The notes under the pieces are model-generated. The model was not told the origin of the DNA. It saw only the letters and a program-made list of their open reading frames with translations, and did no database searches. Made by a program: the position numbers and the translations under genes. A stretch of DNA of 64,000 nt, taken from contig NZ_CP095554.1 in NCBI RefSeq assembly GCF_023078375.1, forward strand, positions 806,001-870,000, read 5' to 3'. Below, piece by piece: positions 18,926-27,034 of this stretch (positions are counted from its first letter, which is position 1; the number at the start of each line of letters is the position of its first letter). This stretch comes from Roseomonas gilardii subsp. gilardii (lineage in GTDB: Bacteria > Pseudomonadota > Alphaproteobacteria > Acetobacterales > Acetobacteraceae).

Positions 18926-21823
18926 ATGACCGAGGATGCGCCCTCCGGGACCCCCCATGACAGCACGGGTCCGGAGCAGGAAGCGGCCACGGCCGCCGTC
19001 ACCAACATGCCGGGCGCGGCGGGCGACGTGCCGGCCACGCCCCGGGGCGAGCGGCACCTGATCCTGGTGGACGGGGCCGGCTACATCTTCCGGGCCTTCC
19101 ATGCCCTGCCGCCGATGACCAATCCGGAGGGCGTGCCAGTGAACGCCGTCTTCGGCTTTTCCGGCATGCTGTCGAACTTCCTGTCCAGGCATGTGGGCAG
19201 CCACATCGCCGTGGTCTTCGACGCCTCCCGCACCACCTTCCGCAACGAGATCTACCCCGACTACAAGGCGCACCGGCCCGAGCCGCCGCCGGAACTGGTG
19301 CCGCAGTTCAGGATGATCCGCGAGGCCACGGCGGCCTTCGGCGTCGCCTGCGTGGAGCAGCAGGGCTATGAGGCGGACGACATGATCGCCTCCTATGCCA
19401 CCGCCTTCGCGCGGGATGGCGGACGGGTGACGATCGTCTCCTCCGACAAGGACCTGATGCAGCTCGTGGACGAGCGTGTCGAGCTGCTGGACCCGATCAA
19501 GCAGAAGCCGATCCGCGCCGCCGAGGTGATGGAGAAGTTCGGCGTGCCGCCGGAGAAGGTGGTCGAGGTGCAGGCGCTGGCCGGCGATCCCACCGACAAC
19601 GTGCCGGGCGTGCCGGGCATCGGCATCAAGACCGCCGCCCAGCTCATCGAGACCTATGGCGACGTGGAGACGCTGCTCTCCCGCCTATCCGAGATCAGGC
19701 AGCCCAAGCGCCGCCAGACGCTGGAGGAGAATGCGGAGAATGCCCGCATCAGCCGCCGGCTGGTGGAGCTGGACCGCAACGCTCCCCTGCCACATCCGGT
19801 GGAGGAATTCGTCACCCGGCCGCCCGAGCCGGCGCGGCTGAGCGGCTTCCTGGAGCGCAACGGCTTCCGCTCGCTGCAGCACCGGCTGGGGCTGAATCAG
19901 GACGGGCTGCGCGACAGCGGGGCGCGCCGCCCGCCAGCCGCGCTGGAGGCGCCTGTGCCGGCGGAGCCGTTGGCGGTGCCGGCCGAGGCCGCGCCCTTCG
20001 GCCCCTATGAGACGATCACCGACCTCGCCACGCTGGAGGGCTGGATCGCCCGGGCGCGCGAAGCCGGGGTGGTGGCGGTGGACACGGAGACGGACAGCCT
20101 GGACGCGCTGGCGGCCAATCTGGTGGGCGTCTGCCTCGCCGTGGCGCCGGGACAGGCGGCCTATCTGCCGCTGCGCCATGCCTCGGGCGACCTGTTGCAG
20201 CCGGCGCCGCAGCAGGTGCCCTTCGAGGAGGCCATCGCCCTGCTGCGCCCGCTGCTGGCCGAGCCCGGCACGCTGAAGGTGCTGCACAACGCGAAATACG
20301 ACACCGAGGTCCTGGCGCGCCCCGAGAATGGCGGCCTCACGGTCGGGCCGGTGGACGACACCATGCTGCTCTCCTACAGCCTCGATGCCGGGCGGCATGG
20401 GCATGGGATGGATGAGCTGTCCCGCCGGCACCTCGCGCACCAGCCGATCACCTATGACGAGGTGACCGGCACGGGCCGGGCGCGCAAGCCCTTCGCCCAG
20501 GTGCCGCTGGACCAGGCCACCGCCTATGCCGCCGAGGATGCGGATGTCACGCTGCGCCTCTGGCTGGCGCTGAAGCCGCTCCTGCGCGAGCGCAAGGCGC
20601 TCGCCCTCTACGAGCAGGTCGAGCGCCGCATGATCGCCGTGCTGCGCGACATGGAGACGGCCGGCATCAAGGTGGACGGCGTGGAGCTGGCGCGGATCGG
20701 CGAGGATTTCTCGCAGCGCATGGTGGCGCTGGAGGCGGAGATCCATGGCCTCGCCGGCCGCGCCTTCAATGTCGGCTCCCCCAAGCAGCTCGGCGAGATC
20801 CTGTTCGGCGAGATGGGCCTGCCCGGCGGCCGCAAGGGCAAGACCGGCGCCTATTCCACCGATGTCTTCGTGCTGGAGGAACTGGCGGCGCAGGGCCACG
20901 AGCTGCCCCGCAAGGTGCTGGACTGGCGGCAGCTCTCCAAGCTGAAATCCACCTATGTGGAGGGGCTGCAGGCGCAGATCGCCGCCGATGGCCGCGTACA
21001 CACCGATTTCAGCATGGCCATCACCTCCACCGGCCGGCTGTCCTCCACCGAGCCCAACCTGCAGAACATCCCCATCCGCACGGAGGAAGGCGCCAGGATC
21101 CGCCGCGCCTTCGTGGCGGAGCCGGGCCATGTGCTGCTGGCGGCGGATTATTCGCAGATCGAGCTGCGGCTGCTGGCCCATATGGCTGACGTGCCGACGC
21201 TGCGCGAAGCCTTCAGCAAGGGCGAGGACATCCACACCCGCACGGCGCGGGAGATCTTCCGCCTGCCGGAGGGGGCGCCGGTGGACCGTGAGTTGCGCCG
21301 CCGGGCCAAGACGGTGAATTTCGGCATCATCTACGGCATCTCGGCCTTCGGCCTGGGGCCGCGGCTGGGCATTTCCCCGGGCGAGGCGCGGGGGATCATC
21401 GACGCCTATTTCGCGCAGTATCCGGGCATCCGCGACGCGATGGAGGCAATCAAGGAGGAGGCCCGGATCAACGGCTTCGTCCGCACCTCCTTCGGCCGGG
21501 CGCTCTGGATTCCCGACATCACCGCCAAGCAGGCACAGATCCGCGCCAATGCCGAGCGGCAGGCGATCAACGCCCCCTTCCAGGGGGGCGCGGCGGAGAT
21601 CATCAAGCGCGCCATGGTCCGCATGCCGCTGGCGCTGCGCGAGGCCGGGCTGTCGGCGCGGATGCTGTTGCAGGTGCATGACGAACTGCTCTTCGAGGTG
21701 CCGGAGGGCGAGGTCGAGGCGACCGCGACGCTGGTGCGGGAGGTGATGGAGGGCGTGGCGACCCTGCATGTCCCCCTCTCCGTGGAGGTCGGCACGGGGC
21801 ATTCCTGGGCCGAGGCGCACTGA
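18926..21823 (+). CDS. polA: DNA polymerase I
   Basis: 965-residue repair and Okazaki-fragment polymerase with all three domains. Residues ~45-330 are the 5'-3' exonuclease (LILVDGAGYIFRAFHALPP, YEADDMIASYA, SSDKDLMQLV, DPTDNVPGVPGIGIKTAAQL). Residues ~360-560 are the 3'-5' proofreading domain, intact by DTETDSLDAL, LHNAKYDTEVL and YAAEDADVTLRLW. The rest is the polymerase with TSTGRLSSTEPNLQNIP, LLAADYSQIELRLLAH, RRRAKTVNFGIIYG and LLQVHDELLFEVP. A ~40-residue N-terminal extension is longer than in E. coli. No sign of decay. Confidence 0.97.
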   Translation: MTEDAPSGTPHDSTGPEQEAATAAVTNMPGAAGDVPATPRGERHLILVDGAGYIFRAFHALPPMTNPEGVPVNAVFGFSGMLSNFLSRHVGSHIAVVFDASRTTFRNEIYPDYKAHRPEPPPELVPQFRMIREATAAFGVACVEQQGYEADDMIASYATAFARDGGRVTIVSSDKDLMQLVDERVELLDPIKQKPIRAAEVMEKFGVPPEKVVEVQALAGDPTDNVPGVPGIGIKTAAQLIETYGDVETLLSRLSEIRQPKRRQTLEENAENARISRRLVELDRNAPLPHPVEEFVTRPPEPARLSGFLERNGFRSLQHRLGLNQDGLRDSGARRPPAALEAPVPAEPLAVPAEAAPFGPYETITDLATLEGWIARAREAGVVAVDTETDSLDALAANLVGVCLAVAPGQAAYLPLRHASGDLLQPAPQQVPFEEAIALLRPLLAEPGTLKVLHNAKYDTEVLARPENGGLTVGPVDDTMLLSYSLDAGRHGHGMDELSRRHLAHQPITYDEVTGTGRARKPFAQVPLDQATAYAAEDADVTLRLWLALKPLLRERKALALYEQVERRMIAVLRDMETAGIKVDGVELARIGEDFSQRMVALEAEIHGLAGRAFNVGSPKQLGEILFGEMGLPGGRKGKTGAYSTDVFVLEELAAQGHELPRKVLDWRQLSKLKSTYVEGLQAQIAADGRVHTDFSMAITSTGRLSSTEPNLQNIPIRTEEGARIRRAFVAEPGHVLLAADYSQIELRLLAHMADVPTLREAFSKGEDIHTRTAREIFRLPEGAPVDRELRRRAKTVNFGIIYGISAFGLGPRLGISPGEARGIIDAYFAQYPGIRDAMEAIKEEARINGFVRTSFGRALWIPDITAKQAQIRANAERQAINAPFQGGAAEIIKRAMVRMPLALREAGLSARMLLQVHDELLFEVPEGEVEATATLVREVMEGVATLHVPLSVEVGTGHSWAEAH

Positions 21824-22223
21824 TGACGGCCGGCGGGCGGGCGTGGGTTCCCCCCGACCCGCTGCCGCATGGCCTCAACGGAGCGATGCGGCCCCTCTGA
21901 ATCTGGAGGCGGCGTGACACCGGTGTAGGCACAGCGTCCGCCGGGTGCCTGCGAGCGCCTCATTTTCACCCCAGGTTGTGTTTTTCCTCCATCGCCTCGG
22001 CCATCGGGCGCAGGCGACCCCCTGATGTCATGAGTGACTTGTTGTTGATTTGGAAGGAAGAATCCCGGCGGGCAGTTTGTTCTCCAGAACAACCCCTGGC
22101 TGAATATTTTATAATCGTATCGCAACGACAATCCGTGCCACGGTCGCCCCGTCCTGTCAGCCGGGGTTATAACCGTGCCGGGAGGAGGGTTTCCCCGGCT
22201 CTCCGACGTTCTGGATCGTACCC
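21824..22223. other. Intergenic region upstream of the hybrid kinase
   Basis: No gene found in 400 bases. The right half is AT-rich for this genome. It contains a dyad TTGTTCT-CC-AGAACAA at 22077-22092 and a TATAAT at 22110-22115, likely control elements for the downstream sensor kinase, though no well-spaced -35 is visible. GGGAGGAGGG at about 22180-22190 lies too far from the GTG start to be its ribosome site. Confidence 0.4.
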
Positions 22224-24905
22224 GTGGCCTCACCTTTACGCTGGGTCGTTGCCCGGCTCCGCCGCCGTCCCGACAAGGAACACGAGATCGCCCTGAACCG
22301 GGTGGCGATCGCCCTTTGCGCGCTGGTGTACTTCTTCCTGGTGGTGCCCTCCGACGCCTCGCTGGAGGAGGCGCGGCGGCTCTGCGCCGTCTTCGCCGTC
22401 GCGACCTTGCTGATCTTCGGGCATCTGATGCTCCGCCCCGGGGTTTCCGTGCTGCGGCGCCTGGCGGGGATCGTGCTGGATCTCGGCATCCTGTCAGGTG
22501 GGCTGCTCACCGGCGGGGTCTATGTGGCCGCGCTCTACCCGCTCTATCTCTGGGTGATCTTCGGCAACGGCTTCCGCTTCGGCATCGCCTATCTCGGCTT
22601 CGCGGCGGGCCTGTCCATCCTGGCCTTCGGCACCATCATCCACGTCTCGCCCTATTGGCAGGCCAATTATCCCCTGGGCCTGGGCCTGCTGGCGGGGCTG
22701 ATCGTCCTGCCCGGCTATGCCGCCATGCTGATCCGCAAGCTGTCCCTGGCGCGGGACCAGGCGGAACAGGCCAGCCAGGCGAAGAGCCTCTTCCTGGCCA
22801 GCGTCAGCCACGAATTGCGCACGCCGGTCACCGCCATCATCGGCATGAACGACCTGCTGCGCCGCACGCCGCTGCAGCCGGAACAGCGGGAGATGACGGG
22901 GACGATCCAGACCTCCACGCGCGCTCTGATCTCGCTGATCGACGACCTGCTGAACCTGTCGCGGCTGGATGCGGGCCGCGTCAGCTTCGAGCAGGTGGTC
23001 TTCGATCCGGTGGCGGTGCTGCGCGATGCGGCACGGCTGGTCACCGCCCAGGCGCTGGAGAAGGACCTGCGGCTCGGCTTCCATGTCACGCCGCGCAGCA
23101 CCGGCCTGCTGCGCGGCGATCGGCGGCGCCTGGGCGAGGTGCTGCTGAACCTGACCGGCAACGCGGTGAAGTTCACCCATCAGGGCGGGGTGGTCCTGGC
23201 GCTGGACATGCAGGAGCAGGCGGGAAACATCCTGCTGCGGCTGGAGGTGTCGGATACCGGGATCGGCATCGCGCCCGAGGCCCAGGAGCGGATCTTCGAG
23301 AGCTTCACCCAGGCGCATGAGCGGATCGCCAATGATTTCGGTGGCACGGGGCTGGGCCTGTCCATCTCCCGCCGCCTGGTCCGGGCGCAGGGGGGCGAGA
23401 TCGGGGTACGCAGCCGCCTGGGCCGCGGCAGCACGCTCTGGCTCATCCTGCCCATGGAGCGTGTGGGCGCCGAGGACCTTCCTCCGCCCACCCCCTGGCA
23501 TGCGGTGGTGCTGGTTCACGATGCCAGCCTGCTGCCGGCCCTGGAACAGGCGGCGGGGCCTGCCGGTCTGTACCTCGCCGTGGCGTGGAGCCGCGACGAG
23601 GCCCGCCGGCTCCTCGCCGCCTCCCCCTTCGGCCCTTCCATGGTTCCTCCGCTGGCATCGCCGGGCGATGGGCCGCGGATGCTGATCCTGCTGGGCGAGG
23701 AGTCCGCCACCCCGGCGGAACAGGCCCTGGAGGACCCGGCGCCGCCGGCCTTTCCCGATCTGCCGCCGGAGGCTGCGCGCCTGCCTGTCCTGCTGATCCG
23801 GCCCGATACGCTGCCCGGGCTCCCGGAACCTTCGCGGCGCTTCGGGGCCTTCGCCATCCTGTCGGCGCAGCGCCTGGCCACGGAACTGCCGCCCGTGCTG
23901 CGCGCCGCCCATACGCTCTGGCGGGTGGGGACGGAGGAGGAGCAGGCGCTGGCCAGCCGGCGTGTGCCCGGCCGGCATATCCTGGTGGTGGACGACAACC
24001 GGGTGAACCAGAAGGTGCTCTCGCGGATGCTGGAAACCGGCGGCCATGTCGCCACCCTGGCCAGCAACGGGGAGGAGGCGCTGGACCTGCTGGAGCGGGA
24101 CAGCTTCGACCTCGTCCTGATGGATATCAACATGCCGGTCATGGGGGGGCTGGAGGCGACCAAGCTCTACCGCATGGCCTCGCTCGGCCAGCCGCACCTG
24201 CCCATCGTCGCCCTGACCGCCGATGCCACCAGCCAGGCACGGGAGAGGGCGCTGGAGGCCGGCATGGATGCCTGCCTGACCAAGCCGATCGATCTGGAGA
24301 CCCTACTGGATCTCGTGGAACGCCTTCTGGACGACAAGCCGCCCGCAGCGTCGCCGGCTGGGCGCCGGGCCGCTCCGTTGGCCCTGGTCCCGCCGGACGG
24401 AGCCCCGCTCCGGCCCGCCGCGGTTGCGCCGCCCTGGACCGTCTATGAGAATCCGAGGCCGCAGGCGGAGTCCACACCGGCTCCGGCCCCGCCCCCTGTT
24501 CCTCCTGCCCATGGAGGAGGGCCCGCTGTGGCCGGCCTGCCGCTGCTCGATGAAACGATGCTGGACAATCTGGAGACGCTGGGCGGCGCCGGCTTCGTCG
24601 CTGACGTGGTTGCCTCCTTCGTCACGGAAGCGGCCGCCCATCTGGAGGAGGTGCGGAAGGCCGTCCTCCGGGATGACGGCGCGGCATTCCGGGACAGGGT
24701 GCATGCCCTGCGCAGCAGCGCGGCCAATGTCGGCGCGCTGGTTCTGCCGGAACTCTGCCGCGACTGGCAGTTCGCCAGCGACGAGACGGTGCGCCGGAAC
24801 GGCACGGAGATGGCGGCGCGGCTCGTCGCCGAGTTCGAGGCGGTGCGGGCGGCGCTGCTGCGGCGCCAGGCCATGCCGCCCGTGCTGGTGACCCGGCGGG
24901 ACTGA
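22224..24905 (+). CDS. rpfC: RpfC-like hybrid sensor histidine kinase (HisKA-HATPase-REC-HPt)
   Basis: 893-residue membrane hybrid kinase. Residues ~25-172 hold five or six hydrophobic segments including YPLYLWVIFGNGFRFG, the hallmark of RpfC-type input modules. Then come HisKA with H196 (ASVSHELRTPV; Xanthomonas RpfC uses H198), HATPase_c with NLTGNAVKF, DTGIGIAPEA and GGTGLGLSIS, a receiver domain with D634 (LVLMDINMPVMGG), and a C-terminal HPt with H827 (VHALRSSAANVGA). This is the RpfC architecture that senses diffusible signal factor and relays phosphate to RpfG. An RpfF-like DSF synthase is convergent 114 bases away, which strengthens the call. No HD-GYP partner is in the window. The start is GTG with a weak ribosome site. 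Confidence 0.82.
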   Translation: MASPLRWVVARLRRRPDKEHEIALNRVAIALCALVYFFLVVPSDASLEEARRLCAVFAVATLLIFGHLMLRPGVSVLRRLAGIVLDLGILSGGLLTGGVYVAALYPLYLWVIFGNGFRFGIAYLGFAAGLSILAFGTIIHVSPYWQANYPLGLGLLAGLIVLPGYAAMLIRKLSLARDQAEQASQAKSLFLASVSHELRTPVTAIIGMNDLLRRTPLQPEQREMTGTIQTSTRALISLIDDLLNLSRLDAGRVSFEQVVFDPVAVLRDAARLVTAQALEKDLRLGFHVTPRSTGLLRGDRRRLGEVLLNLTGNAVKFTHQGGVVLALDMQEQAGNILLRLEVSDTGIGIAPEAQERIFESFTQAHERIANDFGGTGLGLSISRRLVRAQGGEIGVRSRLGRGSTLWLILPMERVGAEDLPPPTPWHAVVLVHDASLLPALEQAAGPAGLYLAVAWSRDEARRLLAASPFGPSMVPPLASPGDGPRMLILLGEESATPAEQALEDPAPPAFPDLPPEAARLPVLLIRPDTLPGLPEPSRRFGAFAILSAQRLATELPPVLRAAHTLWRVGTEEEQALASRRVPGRHILVVDDNRVNQKVLSRMLETGGHVATLASNGEEALDLLERDSFDLVLMDINMPVMGGLEATKLYRMASLGQPHLPIVALTADATSQARERALEAGMDACLTKPIDLETLLDLVERLLDDKPPAASPAGRRAAPLALVPPDGAPLRPAAVAPPWTVYENPRPQAESTPAPAPPPVPPAHGGGPAVAGLPLLDETMLDNLETLGGAGFVADVVASFVTEAAAHLEEVRKAVLRDDGAAFRDRVHALRSSAANVGALVLPELCRDWQFASDETVRRNGTEMAARLVAEFEAVRAALLRRQAMPPVLVTRRD

Positions 24906-24957
24906 CCCCGCCGCCGCAAGCCTTGTCCCGGCTGACAGCCTGGAAGGGCGGAGCCGC

Positions 24958-24974
24958 CGGGGAGGGCCTCCCCG
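24958..24974. terminator. Symmetric hairpin between convergent rpfC and rpfF
   Basis: CGGGGA and TCCCCG pair around GGGCC, midway between the two stop codons. It could end transcription from both sides. It lacks a T tract on either strand, so confidence is low. Confidence 0.35.
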
Positions 24975-25019
24975 CCGGTCCTTCTCCTTTGCCCGGTGTC
25001 ATGGGCATGGGACGGGTCG

Positions 25020-26012
25020 TCACTCGGCCGCGATGCCGATCCCCCGGTCCCGGCTGGTCCGGCGCTCCTGTGCCGCGGCGAGGCGCTCCATCTTGCGCAG
25101 GTCCGCCGGGGTCAGGCGCATCGCCGCGTCCACCCAGACATCGACGATGTCACGCAGCTCCTTCAGCGTCACCGGGGCGGCGATGTGGCGGGCACGGAAC
25201 ACCGCCTGCATCGCGTTGTGCCGGCGGCCCTGCCCGGCGATGTACTGGCGCAGCTCCTCGTCGCCCTGGCCCGGGGTCAGCAGCATGTCCACCAGGCCCA
25301 GCTCATGCAGCTCCTCGGCGGTGTAGATGCGGCCGCTCAGGATCATGCGCTCGGCCTGCACGGCGCCGATGCGGCGGGCGATCAGGCTGTAGGCGCCCAT
25401 GCCGGGGAAGAGGTTGAACAGCACCTCCGGCAGGCCGAACTTGGTGCCCCGTTCCGCCGCGATCAGGTTGCAGGACAGCGCCGTCTCAAAGCCGCCGCCC
25501 AGGGCGTCGCCCTGCACCAGCGCGATGGTCACGACCGGGGCGCCGTAGCTGACGAGGTTGTTGTAGACCACATCGATGCAGCGATGCGCGTAGTGCTGCA
25601 GCAGCACCCGCTGCTCCTTGCGCACCGCATCGGCGAAGAGCTTCAGGTCCCCGCCCATGTTGAAGATGCCGGGGATGCCCGAGGCGACGACGAAATAGTC
25701 GAAAGGACGCTTCTCCTCGCCGGCCTGGGCCAGCCAGTGGGCGACATCCGCCTGCATCTCGGTCAGGTCGCGCAGCACACCCGGGGAGACGCAGGGCCGG
25801 CCCTGCGGGGTCAGGCGGCACCAGAAGGTGCGGGCCTCGGCATCCAGCCGGACGCGGATATCGGCGAAGTCCTTGTCCAGGACCAGGCTGCCATCCCTGG
25901 CGACGGGGCTGAGGCCCTGGACCTCCATACGGGCGGACACCAGCTGGTGCTGCACCGGCGAGCTGGAGAAGGAGGCCGGGTTGGAGAAGGAAGTGGTGGG
26001 GAAGTAGGTCAT
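25020..26012 (-). CDS. rpfF: RpfF-like DSF synthase (crotonase superfamily)
   Basis: 330-residue crotonase-fold enzyme with the motif string of diffusible-signal-factor synthases: IFNMGGDLKLF, then IALVQGDALGGGFE, LSCNLIAAERGTKFGLPEVLF, NLFPGMGAYSL and ILSGRIYTAEELHELGLVD. E176 and E196 are 20 residues apart, as are the catalytic E141 and E161 of Xanthomonas RpfF, which dehydrate and thioesterify 3-hydroxyacyl-ACP to cis-2-unsaturated fatty acids. An ordinary enoyl-CoA hydratase lacks the QGDALGGGFE-LPEVLF combination. I chose the ATG after GGAAAGG; a GTG ten codons upstream is possible. It is convergent with the RpfC-like kinase, unlike the usual tandem rpf order. The ~40 extra N-terminal residues are low-complexity. 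Confidence 0.84.
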   Translation of the reverse strand: MTYFPTTSFSNPASFSSSPVQHQLVSARMEVQGLSPVARDGSLVLDKDFADIRVRLDAEARTFWCRLTPQGRPCVSPGVLRDLTEMQADVAHWLAQAGEEKRPFDYFVVASGIPGIFNMGGDLKLFADAVRKEQRVLLQHYAHRCIDVVYNNLVSYGAPVVTIALVQGDALGGGFETALSCNLIAAERGTKFGLPEVLFNLFPGMGAYSLIARRIGAVQAERMILSGRIYTAEELHELGLVDMLLTPGQGDEELRQYIAGQGRRHNAMQAVFRARHIAAPVTLKELRDIVDVWVDAAMRLTPADLRKMERLAAAQERRTSRDRGIGIAAE

Positions 26013-26451
26013 GGGGAAGCCTTTCCAAAGGAACGCGGACACCTCTTTCGCCCGGCGAGCGGGCAGGGAGGCATCGGCATTCTGAATAAGGCCCTCCTCG
26101 CCGTCTTTGCCCGCAATGCTTCGTGCGAAAGGAATTGTGTGACAGGGGAAGAAGCAGGAAGCGCCGATATTTGTTTCCTATAGGAAACAAAATGGCGAAT
26201 GCTTCGTGTTCCCCCGTGGATGCCGGTGCCAGGTGCTTCGGGGGCCATGGGGCCCGATCCGGCCGCAAGGGGGACGCAATCCCCGGCACCGGGGTTCCGC
26301 TTCGATGTCGGAGCTCTTCCCGTGCGCTCCATCTCGGCGCTCTTTCGCTCGATGGCTGGCGGATGGTGCCGGGCCGCCGTCTTGGCCGGGCCTGGATGTC
26401 CCCGGACGGCGGGTGACGGTGGCGCCTGTGGGCATCACCGTCGGAGATGGC
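26013..26451. other. Long intergenic region between rpfF and rfbC
   Basis: Open frames here are composition shadows without family features. Besides the palindrome above, a hairpin GACGGTG...CACCGTC (26415-26442) follows the rfbC stop and may be its 3' structure. The region around 26080-26200 has lower GC than its surroundings and probably carries the rpfF promoter. Confidence 0.4.
26170..26191. promoter_or_regulatory. Perfect 22-base palindrome upstream of rpfF
   Basis: The arm TTTGTTTCCTA is followed at once by its exact complement TAGGAAACAAA. It lies ~160 bases before the rpfF start in an AT-richer patch and is a strong candidate operator for a dimeric regulator. I do not recognise the family with certainty. 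It could act on rpfF (minus strand) or be a remnant control site for a lost plus-strand gene. Confidence 0.55.
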
Positions 26452-26988
26452 TCAGGCCCCTGTCCCGAACGGGGCCCAGGCCAGATCCTTCTCGGCCACC
26501 AGGCTGGGGGCGGCGGGCCATTCGATGGCGAAGCCCGGATCGTCATAGCGGAACCCGTCCGCGAAACCCGGGGCGAAGGGTGTGGACATGCTGTAGGTCA
26601 CTTCCACATCGTCGGTCAGGGTCAGGAAGCCATGGGCACAGCCGGTGGGGATATAGAGGCTCAGATCCTCATCCTGCCCCAGGTGGAACCCCTGCCACTT
26701 CCCGAAGCTTGGCGAATCCCGCCGGACATCCGCCACCACGTCGAAGATCGTGCCACGGACGCATCGCACGAGCTTCACTTCCTCATAGGGCGGACGCTGG
26801 TAGTGCATGCCCCGGAGCGTCCCGGCCCGCCGCGTCACGGAGGTGCTGCTCTGCACGAAGCGGCCGTTGAGGCCCCGCTCGGTGAACTCCTTCTCGCAGA
26901 AGGTGCGGCCGAAGGAGCCCCGCTCGTCGCGGTGGCGCTCGATCACAATGGCCCAGAGGCCTTCGATCCTGGTAGATTGGAAGATCAT
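26452..26988 (-). CDS. rfbC: dTDP-4-dehydrorhamnose 3,5-epimerase family protein
   Basis: 178-residue cupin-fold epimerase. Family motifs are HRDERGSFGRTFCEKEF, the catalytic-base segment LRGMHYQRPPYEE, DVVADVRRDSPSFGKW and IPTGCAHGFLTL. The enzyme epimerises dTDP-4-keto-6-deoxyglucose at C3 and C5 on the way to dTDP-L-rhamnose or a related sugar. No rfbA, B or D is present, so the rest of the pathway is elsewhere or the substrate differs. It is divergent from a DUF4910 gene with only 46 bases between starts, suggesting a shared promoter region for surface-sugar functions. Confidence 0.88.
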   Translation of the reverse strand: MIFQSTRIEGLWAIVIERHRDERGSFGRTFCEKEFTERGLNGRFVQSSTSVTRRAGTLRGMHYQRPPYEEVKLVRCVRGTIFDVVADVRRDSPSFGKWQGFHLGQDEDLSLYIPTGCAHGFLTLTDDVEVTYSMSTPFAPGFADGFRYDDPGFAIEWPAAPSLVAEKDLAWAPFGTGA

Positions 26989-27034
26989 TTTATTGTCTTT
27001 ATACCAATATTGAGATGAAGCGAAGGGTTTTCCG

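Noticed and set aside
25020-26012. Annotation as ordinary enoyl-CoA hydratase
   Set aside because: The GGGFE and LPEVLF Glu pair, the QGDALGGGFE block and the adjacent RpfC-like kinase fit DSF synthase better.
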